NCBI GenBank assembly: GCA_905233375.1
Contig: CAJOEJ010000002.1
Span: 108,677-172,676 of the forward strand
DNA: 64,000 bases
Origin: Paludibacteraceae bacterium
GTDB lineage: Bacteria; Bacteroidota; Bacteroidia; Bacteroidales; Paludibacteraceae
Direction: 5' to 3'
Every line of letters begins with the position of its first letter. Positions within the stretch are counted from its first letter, which is position 1. Position numbers and translations under genes: made by a program. Positions 17,883-26,981 of this stretch are shown here, piece by piece. Below the pieces are notes generated by a model. That model made no database searches, was not told the origin of the DNA, and saw only the letters and a list, made by a program, of their open reading frames with translations.

Positions 17883-18575
17883 TTACGATTTTTTTGCGCT
17901 ATAGACGGTTGTAATCCCAAAGGTAAGCGGTACAAACGTCTCCTGCACGAATCCCGCCTGTCGGAGCCGTTTGGCAAACGCTTCGCCCCAGACGAACGAC
18001 TTGACGCTTTTGTTGAGGTAGGTGTACGCCGTCTTGTCCCTGCTCACCATCCGTCCGATCCACGGCAACACATGGGAGAAATACAGGTCATACACCGCGC
18101 GGACGATGCGGTTGGAGGGATAGGAGAACTCGAGGATCGTCACTTGTCCTCCGGGCTTGAGCACGCGGTACATCTCCCGCAGCCCTGCATCCAGATCGCT
18201 GAAATTACGACATCCGTACGCACAGGTCACGCCGTCGAACGAGGCGTCGGCGAAAGGCATCTCCTGCGCGTTTCCCAACACAAACTCCACCTGCTCCCCG
18301 TAGCCTGATTTCGTCACTTTCTTCTCCCCTATAGCCATCATCTCCCGGGACAGATCGAGTCCGACGACCTGCTGCGCCTTCGTCTGCCGGAGCATCTCGA
18401 TGCTCAGATCCGCCGTTCCGACCGCCACATCCAGCACACGGCTCGCGGGCGGCATCAACTTCACCACCCTGCGCCGCCAGCACTTGTCAACAGACAAGGA
18501 CAGACCATGATTAAGCGCATCGTACGTAGGCGCGATGCGGTCGAACAACTGACCGATATGCTGTTTCTCTTCCAT
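17883..18575 (-). CDS. ubiE: Demethylmenaquinone methyltransferase
   Basis: Last step of menaquinone synthesis: SAM-dependent C-methylation of demethylmenaquinone at the membrane. 230 residues. Motif I is VLDVAVGTADLSIEM near 55-69, with MMAIGEKK after it; FDGVTCAYGCRNFSD and LREMYRVLKPGGQVTILEFS near 130-165 are UbiE/COQ5 signatures. Bacteroidales use menaquinone, so the menG role is more likely than ubiquinone synthesis. It diverges from the carboxyltransferase gene with its own promoter at 18586-18617. Confidence 0.92.
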   Translation of the reverse strand: MEEKQHIGQLFDRIAPTYDALNHGLSLSVDKCWRRRVVKLMPPASRVLDVAVGTADLSIEMLRQTKAQQVVGLDLSREMMAIGEKKVTKSGYGEQVEFVLGNAQEMPFADASFDGVTCAYGCRNFSDLDAGLREMYRVLKPGGQVTILEFSYPSNRIVRAVYDLYFSHVLPWIGRMVSRDKTAYTYLNKSVKSFVWGEAFAKRLRQAGFVQETFVPLTFGITTVYSAKKS

Positions 18576-18585
18576 AATCCGGCTA

Positions 18586-18684
18586 CAAAGGTACTACAAA
18601 ATTTTGACATACGCAAATAATTATCCACAATTAGCAGATTTTTCATGAAAAACTTGCATATGTGAAAAAATTTTCGTAATTTTG
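18586..18684. promoter_or_regulatory. Divergent promoters, ubiE / carboxyltransferase
   Basis: Minus: TACCTTTG at 18593-18586, 10 nt from TTGACATACGCAAA (18604-18617). Plus: CTTGCATATGTGAA (18653-18666), 10 nt, TAATTTTG (18677-18684). The two directions have separate copies of the palindromic -33 element, unlike the shared copies at 367 and 29512. Confidence 0.72.
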
Positions 18685-18725
18685 CACGCAAAATTGATTG
18701 ATAAATCACAAACACACCAAATAAC

Positions 18726-20393
18726 ATGAAAAAAGAAATTCAATTCTCTCTTGTCTATCGTGACATGTGGCAGAGTAGCGGCAAGTACGTTCCCCGCAAG
18801 GATCAGTTGGCGCGTGTGGCGCCGGTTATTATCGACATGGGCTGTTTTGACCGTGTGGAAACGAACGGGGGAGCGTCGGAGCAAGTGAACCTGCTTTACG
18901 GAGAGAACCCGAACCTGGCGGTACGTACGTTCACCAAGCCTTTCCACGAGGCGGGTATCCTGACGCATATGCTGGACCGCGGTCTGAACGCGCTGCGTAT
19001 GAACCCCGTGCCCGCGGACGTGCGCAAGTTAATGTACAAGGTTAAGCACGCCCAGGGAACGGACATCACCCGTATCTTCTGCGGTCTGAACGACCCGCGT
19101 AATATCATTCCGTCTATCAAATGGGCGAAGGAAGCGGGCATGACCGCCCAGGCGACGATGTGTATGACCTATTCGCCGGTTCACACGGTCGAGTACTACG
19201 TCAACCTCGCCGAGCAGCTGATTGAAGGCGGCGCACAGGAGATCTGTCTCAAAGACATGGCGGGTATCGGTCGTCCGACGATGTTAGGTCAGATCGTAGC
19301 GGCTATCAAAGCCAAGCACCCCGACATCATCATCCAGTACCACGGTCATACAGGTCCGGGCTTCTCGGTAGCGTCGATGCTCGAGGTAGCCAAGGCCGGC
19401 GGCGACGTGCTGGACGTAGCCATCGAACCGCTCTCGTGGGGCATGGTGCATCCCGATGTCATCACTATCCAGGCAATGCTCCGCGAAGCCGGATTCCTGG
19501 TCAAAGACATCAATATGAAAGCCTACATGGAGGCACGCAAGCTCACGCAGGAGTTCATTGACGATTTCCTCGGCTACTGGATCGACCCGCGTAACAGCAA
19601 GATGACCTCTCTGCTCGTCGGATGCGGTCTGCCGGGCGGCATGATGGGTTCGCTCATGGCGGATCTCAAGGGTCTCCATGCCGCTATCAACGCCAACCTC
19701 GCCAAACGCGGCGAGAAGACGCTGAGCGAAGACGAACTGCTTGTCGAGCTGTTCCAGGAGGTGCAGCGTGTATGGCCTATGCTCGGTACACCCTGTCTGG
19801 TCACCCCGTTCAGCCAGTATGTCAAGAACGCCGCGCTGATGAATATTTTCAGCCGCTCCATGGGCGAGAAACCGTTCAGCCGCATGGATCCCGCCATGTG
19901 GGGCATGATCCTCGGCAAGTCCGGCAAACTGCCCGGTACACTTGCGCCCGAGATCATCGAACTGGCGAAAGAGAAGAACATGGAGTTCTACACCGGCGAC
20001 CCGCAGGCACTCTACCCCGACGTACTGCCCAAGTACATCAAGGAGATGGAAGAACTCGGATGGGACCGCGGACAGGACGACGAAGAGCTCTTCGAGTTCG
20101 CTATGCACGACAAGCAGTACCGCGAGTTCAAGTCCGGACAAGCCAAAGAGCAGTTCAACAAAGACCTTGCCGAACGAATGCTCAAAGCCGGAAAAGAAGT
20201 ACCGGAGAATTTGCGGAAGTATATAGCCTCTCCCCAGCCCTCCCCTGAAGGGAAGGGAGCTTCCGCTGACGACCTCGCAGCTGTGGCTATGGCGCTTCAC
20301 CTCGCGCAGGGCAAGCAGCATAAAGAGGGAATCATTACCCTCCCGGAGATTCATCCGACCGCTTGGAACCACAAGCACTACGTGCTCAAATAG
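18726..20393 (+). CDS. Carboxyltransferase subunit (transcarboxylase 5S / oxaloacetate decarboxylase alpha type)
   Basis: 555 residues of the pyruvate/oxaloacetate carboxyltransferase family. An HMGL-like TIM barrel (about 25-310) includes MNPVPADVRKLM, LKDMAGIGRP and the metal-binding YHGHTGPG; the conserved carboxylase domain follows (about 320-480) with the MLGTPCLVTPFSQYV region. There is no biotin carrier domain and no biotin lysine motif, so it needs a separate carrier protein not encoded nearby. It may transfer CO2 between methylmalonyl-CoA/oxaloacetate and pyruvate in succinate-propionate metabolism. Residues about 500-512 (SPQPSPEGKGA) come from an in-frame palindromic repeat. Confidence 0.87.
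   Translation: MKKEIQFSLVYRDMWQSSGKYVPRKDQLARVAPVIIDMGCFDRVETNGGASEQVNLLYGENPNLAVRTFTKPFHEAGILTHMLDRGLNALRMNPVPADVRKLMYKVKHAQGTDITRIFCGLNDPRNIIPSIKWAKEAGMTAQATMCMTYSPVHTVEYYVNLAEQLIEGGAQEICLKDMAGIGRPTMLGQIVAAIKAKHPDIIIQYHGHTGPGFSVASMLEVAKAGGDVLDVAIEPLSWGMVHPDVITIQAMLREAGFLVKDINMKAYMEARKLTQEFIDDFLGYWIDPRNSKMTSLLVGCGLPGGMMGSLMADLKGLHAAINANLAKRGEKTLSEDELLVELFQEVQRVWPMLGTPCLVTPFSQYVKNAALMNIFSRSMGEKPFSRMDPAMWGMILGKSGKLPGTLAPEIIELAKEKNMEFYTGDPQALYPDVLPKYIKEMEELGWDRGQDDEELFEFAMHDKQYREFKSGQAKEQFNKDLAERMLKAGKEVPENLRKYIASPQPSPEGKGASADDLAAVAMALHLAQGKQHKEGIITLPEIHPTAWNHKHYVLK
20226..20261. repeat. Palindromic repeat inside the carboxyltransferase gene
   Basis: A 36-nt unit with core CCCTCCCCTGAAGGGAAGGG, the same family as the intergenic copies at 16823 and 48448. 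Its length is 12 codons, so the frame is kept. Confidence 0.8.
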
Positions 20394-20461
20394 TTGATAG
20401 TTGATAGTTGAAAGTTGAAAGAAGTATAAAGTTATAAGTTGAAAGTTTTATTATTTATACT

Positions 20462-21541
20462 ATGAAAAAATATAATTTCAATGCAGGACCGAGCATCCTG
20501 CCGCAAGAAGTGATCAAACAGACAGCCGAGGCTGTACTCGATTTCCAGGGTGAAGGACTTTCCGTGCTGGAGATTTCGCACCGTGCCAAATATTTCCAGC
20601 CCGTGATGGACGAAGCGGAAGCGCTGATGAAGGAGTTGCTCAACATCCCCGAGGGGTATCGCGTGCTCTTCCTCGGAGGAGGTGCCAGCCTGCAGTTCTG
20701 CATGGTTCCGTTCAACCTGCTCGAGCACAAAGCCGCTTACCTCAACACCGGCGTGTGGTCCAAGAAAGCGCTCAAGGAAGCGAAAGGATTCGGCGAAGCG
20801 GTCGAGGTAGCCGCCAGCACGGACAGTATTCCCACGGACTACGAGATCCCGCAAGACGCTGATTATTTCCATATTACGACCAATAACACCATTTTCGGAA
20901 CGGAGATCAACGACGACAAACTGGCTGAGATATACCGCAAGAAAGGCAATGTGCCTCTGGTAGCCGACATGTCGTCCGACATCCTCAGCCGTCCGATTGA
21001 TGTCAGCCAGTATGATATCATCTATGGCGGCGCACAGAAGAACCTCGCGCCGGCGGGTGTCACCTTCGTCATCATCAAAGAGTCGTGTCTGGGCAAGGTC
21101 AGCCGTTACATACCGACCATGCTCAACTACCAGACCCATATCGACGGCGGTTCGATGTTCAACACACCTCCCGTTCTGCCCGTTTACACGGCGTTGCTCA
21201 CCCTCCGCTGGCTCAAGGCAAACGGCGGTGTGAAATGGATTGAGGCGCGCAACAAAGCCAAGGCGGATCTACTCTACAACTGTCTCGACGAATCCAAACT
21301 CTTCATGCCGACGATCGCCAACAAAGAGGACCGTAGCCGCATGAATATCTGCTTCGTCTTCAAACCCGAATACGCCGAGCTGCAGGACGACTTCTTCAAG
21401 TTCGCGACGGCGAAAGGCATGGTCGGCATCAAGGGTCACCGGCTCGTCGGCGGATTCCGCGCGTCCTGCTACAACGCCATGGATATCGAAGGCGTACAGG
21501 CACTCGTGGATTGTATCAAAGAGTACGAGGCAATGCATTAA
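20462..21541 (+). CDS. serC: Phosphoserine aminotransferase
   Basis: PLP enzyme converting 3-phosphohydroxypyruvate to phosphoserine, 359 residues. It opens [17 protein letters not shown], typical of Ser[16 protein letters not shown] near 78 binds the phosphate of PLP; the PLP lysine is in [12 protein letters not shown] near 189-200. The C-terminal substrate region [17 protein letters not shown] is intact. serA follows after 21 nt, making a two-gene serine (or pyridoxine) module; serB is not in the window. A 68-nt spacer with GTTGAAAG-type repeats precedes it. Confidence 0.95.
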   Translation: MKKYNFNAGPSILPQEVIKQTAEAVLDFQGEGLSVLEISHRAKYFQPVMDEAEALMKELLNIPEGYRVLFLGGGASLQFCMVPFNLLEHKAAYLNTGVWSKKALKEAKGFGEAVEVAASTDSIPTDYEIPQDADYFHITTNNTIFGTEINDDKLAEIYRKKGNVPLVADMSSDILSRPIDVSQYDIIYGGAQKNLAPAGVTFVIIKESCLGKVSRYIPTMLNYQTHIDGGSMFNTPPVLPVYTALLTLRWLKANGGVKWIEARNKAKADLLYNCLDESKLFMPTIANKEDRSRMNICFVFKPEYAELQDDFFKFATAKGMVGIKGHRLVGGFRASCYNAMDIEGVQALVDCIKEYEAMH

Positions 21542-21562
21542 ATCTTAAAAACAGTATATTTT

Positions 21563-22483
21563 ATGAAAGTACTTGTTGCAACAGAAAAACCGTTCGCGAA
21601 AGTGGCAGTTGACGGCATTCGCGAAGTGGTGGAGGGCGCAGGATACGAGCTCGCGCTCCTCGAGAAATATACGGACAAGCAGCAGTTGCTGGACGCGGTC
21701 ATCGATGCGGACGCGCTCATCATACGCTCCGACATCGTTGATGCAGCGGTTCTGGACGCAGCCAAACAGCTCAAGATCGTTGTTCGTGCCGGCGCCGGAT
21801 ACGATAACATCGACCTCGAAGCGGCTACCGCTCACAAAGTCGTAGCGATGAACACGCCCGGACAGAACAGCAACGCCGTCGCCGAACTGGCGCTCGGATT
21901 GATGGTCTATGCCGTACGCAATCTCTACAACGGAACCAGCGGAACGGAGCTCAAGGGCAAGAAACTCGGTATTCATGCCTTCGGAAATGTCGGTCGTAAC
22001 GTGGCACGCATAGCGCAGGGCTTCGGCATGGAGGTGTATGCCTATGACGCCTACTGTCCCGACGAGGCAATGACCGCCGCGAACGTGCATCCCCTGCATT
22101 CCGCAGAGGAACTGTACAAGACCTGCGACATCGTCAGCCTGCATATTCCTGCGACACCCGAGACCAAGAACTCGATCAACCATGATCTGGTCAGCCTCAT
22201 GCCGAAAGGGGGGATTCTCGTCAACACCGCCCGCAAGGAGGTGATTGATGAAGAAGGGCTGATCTCGCTCATGCAGGAACGTGCCGACCTCAAATACATG
22301 ACGGATATCATGCCGGCAGCCGACGCCAAGTTCCGCACGCTGTTCGAGGGACGCTATTTCGCTACGCCGAAGAAAATGGGTGCGCAGACAGCCGAGGCGA
22401 ACATCAACGCCGGTATAGCCGCCGCAAAGCAGATCGTGGACTTCATCCAAAACGGAAACACCCGTTTCCAGGTGAACAAATAA
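21563..22483 (+). CDS. serA: D-3-phosphoglycerate dehydrogenase, short form
   Basis: 306 residues: a D-2-hydroxyacid dehydrogenase without the C-terminal ACT domain. The NAD fold has GIHAFGNVGRNVARIAQGFGM near 136; substrate/catalytic regions are VRAGAGYDNIDLEAA near 74 and LVNTARKEVIDEEGL near 216. The place of the usual catalytic Glu/His is partly atypical (the region around TDIMPAADAKF), though the pairing with serC supports the assignment. Lack of ACT suggests no direct serine feedback. Its stop shares one base with the next start. Confidence 0.87.
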   Translation: MKVLVATEKPFAKVAVDGIREVVEGAGYELALLEKYTDKQQLLDAVIDADALIIRSDIVDAAVLDAAKQLKIVVRAGAGYDNIDLEAATAHKVVAMNTPGQNSNAVAELALGLMVYAVRNLYNGTSGTELKGKKLGIHAFGNVGRNVARIAQGFGMEVYAYDAYCPDEAMTAANVHPLHSAEELYKTCDIVSLHIPATPETKNSINHDLVSLMPKGGILVNTARKEVIDEEGLISLMQERADLKYMTDIMPAADAKFRTLFEGRYFATPKKMGAQTAEANINAGIAAAKQIVDFIQNGNTRFQVNK

Positions 22484-23790
22484 TGAGAAAAGCACTCACC
22501 ATACTGCTGACCCTTGTCACGCTCTCGTCCTACGCCTCCCTCATCGAAGGCGCAGGCGTTGTGACGCAGGTGGAAAACGGAAACGACACCCTGCTCATCT
22601 TCAAGGACGAGATTCATCTGCGTTCGAAGCGCGGAGATGTGAACTGGTTCAAGACGGACGGCACGCCCGTTGCCACCAACACGGATGAGATCTATCCGGA
22701 TGACGGCGGGTACTACACGGAACTGTCCGGCGTCCTCTCCTCCCCCGTCTATGCGTTCCTCTACTCCGATGCCGATGATTGTACGCTGAGCTGTGTTCCG
22801 GATTGCGACGCCACGACCCTCACCCTCACGGGGGACACGAAGCCGTTTGCCTACACCCGCATGGACGGCACGACCGCCACGTACGCACGCGCGTGTACCA
22901 TACATTATAACGCGCTCGCGTGGAATACGGAGCAATGGGTGGACTCCGCCGCTACGATAGACGCCACGCTGCATGACGGCAATTATAATCTGCCTCCCTT
23001 GTACGGTGCGACGGCTATTCAGGTGTGCTATGACGGGGCTCTTCGCACGCGGTTCGGTCTCGATTCCGCTTGCTTCGAGATGAACGTGCAACCCGACGAC
23101 ATCAAGGCGGTCAAGTTCCAGCTCACCTCGCTGGCGACGGCGCGAGAGGACGATCCGCAGGGCAACAACGAGCGCAACAGACCCAACACGCAATCCATTA
23201 TTACCTCCTCGTCGTCAGGGGACTGGAGCGGTCCGCTCGAAGTGGCGTTCTACTCGAACCCCACTCCCGGAGTCAAATACTACAAATGGACCATCTACAA
23301 AGCCTCGGAGCCCATTGTCACCCGTTCCGACCAGGACATCCGCTACACGTTCAGCGAACCCGGTTCATACCGCGTCGTGTGCTCGGTCAACAACCAGTTC
23401 TGCACGACCGATTCCATGGAAATGGTGGTGGCGATATCCGAGTCCTATCTGGCGGTTCCCAATGTGTTCACGCCCAACGGAGACGGACAAAACGACGAGT
23501 TCCGCGTGGCGTACCGCTCGTTGCGCGAGTTCCATTGCTGGGTGTACAACCGTTGGGGAAAACTGGTCTATGAATGGACGGACCCGTCCGAAGGATGGAA
23601 CGGCAACATCGGCGGAAGACCTGCGGCGGAAGGAGCGTATTTCTACGTCATCCGCGCTCTCGGAACGGACGCTCCCAAGAACGCGTCGTACATAGGAATG
23701 AAAGCGGTCTATAACAAGAAAAAAGCCAGCGCCGACGAAGCCGTTATCGGAGTGTACCAACTGTCAGGAGACATCAACCTGTTAAGATAA
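22483..23790 (+). CDS. T9SS type-B sorting-domain secreted protein
   Basis: 435 residues with a signal peptide (MRKALTILLTLVTLSSYASL). The C-terminal ~100 residues form the gliding-motility-associated (CHU_C) domain: VPNVFTPNGDGQNDEFRV, then VYNRWGKLVYEW, GWNGNIGGRPAAEGAYFYVI. This domain directs secretion by the type IX system. Ahead of it a PKD-like segment (SNPTPGVKYYKWTIYKA...YTFSEPGSYRVVCSV) is visible. The N-terminal part is unique; its function on the cell surface is unknown. The organism must carry T9SS genes, which are not in the window. Confidence 0.88.
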   Translation: MRKALTILLTLVTLSSYASLIEGAGVVTQVENGNDTLLIFKDEIHLRSKRGDVNWFKTDGTPVATNTDEIYPDDGGYYTELSGVLSSPVYAFLYSDADDCTLSCVPDCDATTLTLTGDTKPFAYTRMDGTTATYARACTIHYNALAWNTEQWVDSAATIDATLHDGNYNLPPLYGATAIQVCYDGALRTRFGLDSACFEMNVQPDDIKAVKFQLTSLATAREDDPQGNNERNRPNTQSIITSSSSGDWSGPLEVAFYSNPTPGVKYYKWTIYKASEPIVTRSDQDIRYTFSEPGSYRVVCSVNNQFCTTDSMEMVVAISESYLAVPNVFTPNGDGQNDEFRVAYRSLREFHCWVYNRWGKLVYEWTDPSEGWNGNIGGRPAAEGAYFYVIRALGTDAPKNASYIGMKAVYNKKKASADEAVIGVYQLSGDINLLR

Positions 23791-23809
23791 ATATATAAAT
23801 TTTGTACAA

Positions 23810-25942
23810 ATGAGAAAATTGTGTTTAACTATGGCAATAGCCACTACTCTGGCAGCGACAGCTGCTACAAACCCGTTCTTTGACTACAAGAACTGGAAGA
23901 CGCCGCACGGAACTTACCCGTTCAACGAGATCCATGCGGAGCACTATATGCCCGCTTTTGACGAGGCGTTCAAACAAGGTCTGCAGGACATCGACGATAT
24001 CGTCAACAACCCTGCTGCACCTACGTTCGAGAACACGATCGAGGCGTACGAGAAATCCGGAGAACTGTTAACCGTTGTTGCCGGCTGTTTCTACAACCTC
24101 ACCAGCGCGGAGACCAACGACACGCTCCAGCAGATCGAGATGGAACTGAGTCCCAAACTGTCGGAATACAGTTCCACCATCCGCTTGAACGAGAAGCTGT
24201 TCCAGCGTATCAAGGCGGTGTACGATCAACGCGACAAACTGAAACTGAACAAGGCGCAGATGAAACTGCTCGAGGACATCTATGAGAGTTTCGCCAACAA
24301 CGGCGCCAACCTCAGCCCGGAGGACAAACAGACCTATCGCGAGTTGACCGCCAAACTGAGCCAGCTCACGCTCCAGTACGGTCAGAACGTGCTCAAAGCG
24401 ACCAATGCATGGACAATGCTCATCACGGACGAGGCACTTCTGGCGGGTCTGAACGACGACACCAAGGGCATGCTGCGTGCGAACGCGGAGAACAAAGGGC
24501 TCGAAGGATGGCTGCTCAACCTCAAGCCGACCACGACCATTCCGGTCATGCAGGACTTGGATAACCGTGACATCCGCCGCGAACTGTATATGGCGAACAC
24601 GAGCAAGTGTATCGGAGGGGAGTTCGACAACACGGCTATCATCGTGGAGATTGTGAACACCCGTCTGGCGCTCGCCAAACTCTTCGGCAAGAAGACCTAT
24701 GCGGACAAATCGCTCTACAAGACCATGGCGGAAACGCCGGAGAATGTATATAATCTCCTCAACCAGCTCCGTGATGCCTATATGCCTGCCGCGCGCGCAG
24801 AGGTGCAGGAAGTAGAGGACTACGCGCACGCACACGGTTTCTATGCCGCACACATCCAGCCGTGGGACTTCGGCTACTACAGCAAGAAACTCAAACAGGA
24901 GAAATATGCGATCTCCGACGATGACCTGCGTCCCTACTTCGAACTGGAGGCGGTCAAGCAAGGCGTATTCGGTCTCGCAAAACGTCTCTACGGCATTACG
25001 TTCAAGGAGAACAAGAACATCCAGGTCTATCATCCGGAAGTAACGGCGTACGAAGTCTTTGACGAGAAAGACAAGTTCCTCGCGGTCTATTACGCAGACT
25101 TCCATCCGCGGGACGGCAAGCGTGGAGGCGCATGGATGAATGACTTCCAGCCGCAATACATGGTGGGCAAGAAAGACCACCGTCCCCACATCGTGAACGT
25201 AATGAACTTCACCCGTCCTACCGCAGAGAAACCTGCCCTCTTCACGTACGACGAGGTGCGCACGTTCCTGCATGAGTTCGGTCACGGCTTGCACGGCATG
25301 CTGACCCGCTGCCAGTACAGCGCACAAAGCGGAACCAACGTGCCGCGTGACTTTGTGGAGCTGCCGAGCCAGTTCAACGAGAACTTCATCGATGAGAAAG
25401 AGTTCCTCGATACCTTCGCCAAGCACTACAAAACAGGTGAGAGCCTGCCGCAGGAACTGCTGGACAAGATGCATGCTTCGCAGACCTACCATGCAGCCTA
25501 TTCCTGCGCACGCCAGTTGAGTTTCGGCTACCTCGATATGGCTTGGCACAGCATGGAGCAACCGTTTGAGGTGAACGAGACCATCGGTACGATCGAGTCC
25601 GTGCTCCGCTTTAGCGACAGCGCAATGGAACAGGTTCAGGTACTGCCGACCGTTGCCGGAACGCAGATGTGTACCGCGTTCACGCATATTTTCTCCGGCG
25701 GATACGCTGCAGGTTATTACAGCTACAAGTGGTCGGAACTGCTGGATGCCGACGCGTTTGCGGTCTTCAAAGCCGCTCAGAAAAAGAACGGATCCATCTT
25801 TGACAAACAGGCTGCCAAGCGTTTCCGTCAGAACATCCTGGAGAAAGGCGGAACAGAGAAAGCAATGGATCTGTACAAACGTTTCCGCGGAGGCGAACCG
25901 ACCATCGACGCCCTGCTCGAACGCGACGGAATCAAGAAATAA
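23810..25942 (+). CDS. dcp: M3-family peptidyl-dipeptidase
   Basis: Zinc metallopeptidase of 710 residues. The active site HEFGHGLHGML near 487-497 has the HExxH motif, and ENFIDEKEF supplies the downstream Glu. MRKLCLTMAIATTLAATAATN is a signal peptide, so the enzyme probably works in the periplasm or outer membrane on peptides, unlike cytoplasmic Dcp/OpdA. NPFFDYKNWKTPHGTYPFNEI after the signal is typical of Bacteroidota members. It is the last gene of the run starting at 18726 and is followed by a bidirectional terminator. Confidence 0.92.
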   Translation: MRKLCLTMAIATTLAATAATNPFFDYKNWKTPHGTYPFNEIHAEHYMPAFDEAFKQGLQDIDDIVNNPAAPTFENTIEAYEKSGELLTVVAGCFYNLTSAETNDTLQQIEMELSPKLSEYSSTIRLNEKLFQRIKAVYDQRDKLKLNKAQMKLLEDIYESFANNGANLSPEDKQTYRELTAKLSQLTLQYGQNVLKATNAWTMLITDEALLAGLNDDTKGMLRANAENKGLEGWLLNLKPTTTIPVMQDLDNRDIRRELYMANTSKCIGGEFDNTAIIVEIVNTRLALAKLFGKKTYADKSLYKTMAETPENVYNLLNQLRDAYMPAARAEVQEVEDYAHAHGFYAAHIQPWDFGYYSKKLKQEKYAISDDDLRPYFELEAVKQGVFGLAKRLYGITFKENKNIQVYHPEVTAYEVFDEKDKFLAVYYADFHPRDGKRGGAWMNDFQPQYMVGKKDHRPHIVNVMNFTRPTAEKPALFTYDEVRTFLHEFGHGLHGMLTRCQYSAQSGTNVPRDFVELPSQFNENFIDEKEFLDTFAKHYKTGESLPQELLDKMHASQTYHAAYSCARQLSFGYLDMAWHSMEQPFEVNETIGTIESVLRFSDSAMEQVQVLPTVAGTQMCTAFTHIFSGGYAAGYYSYKWSELLDADAFAVFKAAQKKNGSIFDKQAAKRFRQNILEKGGTEKAMDLYKRFRGGEPTIDALLERDGIKK

Positions 25943-25944
25943 TG

Positions 25945-25996
25945 ATGAAATGATTAAATGATTAAAACATTAAAACATTAATACATTAATACATTA
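25945..25996. repeat. AATGATTAA / ACATTAAT simple repeat
   Basis: AT-rich spacer after the dcp stop made of ATTAAAAC and ATTAATAC units. It leads straight into the terminator hairpin. Confidence 0.6.
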
Positions 25997-26035
25997 CAAA
26001 AGAGACTTACCCCGCTTGGTAAGTCTCTTTTGTTT
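25997..26035. terminator. Bidirectional terminator between dcp and the GNAT gene
   Basis: Long perfect stem: AAAAGAGACTTACC pairs with GGTAAGTCTCTTTT around loop CCGCTT, with A- and T-tracts on both sides. The stop codon of the minus-strand GNAT gene (26007-26009) lies in the left arm. Confidence 0.88.
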
Positions 26036-26528
26036 TGACCCATATCCGTGCATCGGACTCCAGCGTCCAATGCGGCAAAGGTCCGAAAGGCGTATAGCCT
26101 GCTTTCTCGTAAATAGCCGAACACGCCGCATTCGTCGTGGCGATCACTGCATAGAGGACACGCAGATGAAGAAAACCGAACGCATACTTCTCCAGTTCCC
26201 GAACCGCCTCCTGCCCTACTCCTTTGCCTCGCGCCTCGGGAGCGATATACATGCCTATCGCCGCACGACCGTTCCGCGGATCCAGATCAAACAGATCCAC
26301 ACAGCCCAATGTCTCTGACGGCTGAGAACGGACGTCTGACAGTTTCTCTATCATCAACCGTACTTGTCCGTCCCGATAGATATCGCCTGTCGAAGAAGCG
26401 ATATAATCCCGCAAATCCCGCTGGGAGAGCGGATTATGGGTACTCCCGTCCGCCCACGACGACGCATCGTTCTCCCACTGGTACAGGAACGGCAGGTCGG
26501 ACGGTTCTATCTTGCGCAGTTTAATCAT
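26007..26528 (-). CDS. GNAT-family N-acetyltransferase
   Basis: 173 residues starting MIKLRKIEPSDLPFLYQWEND. The acetyl-CoA-binding motif A is visible as AAIGMYIAPEARGKGVGQEAVRELEKYAF near 93-121, with RGKGVG as the pyrophosphate loop, and NAACSAIYEKAGYTPFG as motif B. It resembles the SpeG/RimJ-like group acting on small molecules or N-termini, but the substrate is unknown. The ATG at 26528 overlaps the HAD gene stop (ATGATTAA), favouring it over a start five codons upstream. Its stop codon is inside a terminator stem. Confidence 0.87.
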   Translation of the reverse strand: MIKLRKIEPSDLPFLYQWENDASSWADGSTHNPLSQRDLRDYIASSTGDIYRDGQVRLMIEKLSDVRSQPSETLGCVDLFDLDPRNGRAAIGMYIAPEARGKGVGQEAVRELEKYAFGFLHLRVLYAVIATTNAACSAIYEKAGYTPFGPLPHWTLESDARIWVKTKETYQAG

Positions 26529-26949
26529 TAAACAGACGGGCAAAGAACCCTTGCGGTTTCTTTTTACTCAGATCCTCCATGTTTCCCTGCGGAGCCGGTT
26601 CGAACGGATGACCTGTATGAATCATATTATAGATGACTCCCCACTCCGGCAGACCGCCCAAGTTACGGTCATCAATCCACAGATCCGCCACCAGCTTTCG
26701 TGCCGTTCCATGTTCCGGTTCTTCCTCCGGATAGTTACTGTTCACGGCATAGAACTCCAAGCCTTTCGACTTGCAGTAGTCTATCGCCTCCTGCAGCAAA
26801 TCGCCTTCACGTACCGTCCACAGAATGACCTGGTGATGGTCCTCTTCCTGCAGTTTCTTCAACGTCTGGATAGCGAACGGAATGGGTTTGCCGATCTTTG
26901 GGTACTCATGGGTCACTATAGTCCCGTCAAAATCACAAGCTATTATCAT
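26521..26949 (-). CDS. HAD-like hydrolase
   Basis: 142 residues. MIIACDFDGTIVTHEYPKIG carries HAD motif I (DxDGT), with a small or missing cap; VILWTVREGDLLQEAIDYCK matches the motif II region and LVADLWIDDRNLGG the DD of motif IV. Similar short HAD-like proteins occur in Bacteroidota and phages, with unknown substrates. The Lys-rich tail (SKKKPQGFFARLFND) is unconserved-looking. It overlaps the GNAT gene by 8 nt. Confidence 0.8.
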   Translation of the reverse strand: MIIACDFDGTIVTHEYPKIGKPIPFAIQTLKKLQEEDHHQVILWTVREGDLLQEAIDYCKSKGLEFYAVNSNYPEEEPEHGTARKLVADLWIDDRNLGGLPEWGVIYNMIHTGHPFEPAPQGNMEDLSKKKPQGFFARLFND

Positions 26950-26981
26950 AATAAAAATGTTTGTCGTTATTGGTTAAACAG

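Noticed and set aside
24068..25687. 539-codon minus-strand open frame opposite dcp
   Set aside because: Antisense shadow of an M3 peptidase with an intact HExxH site.
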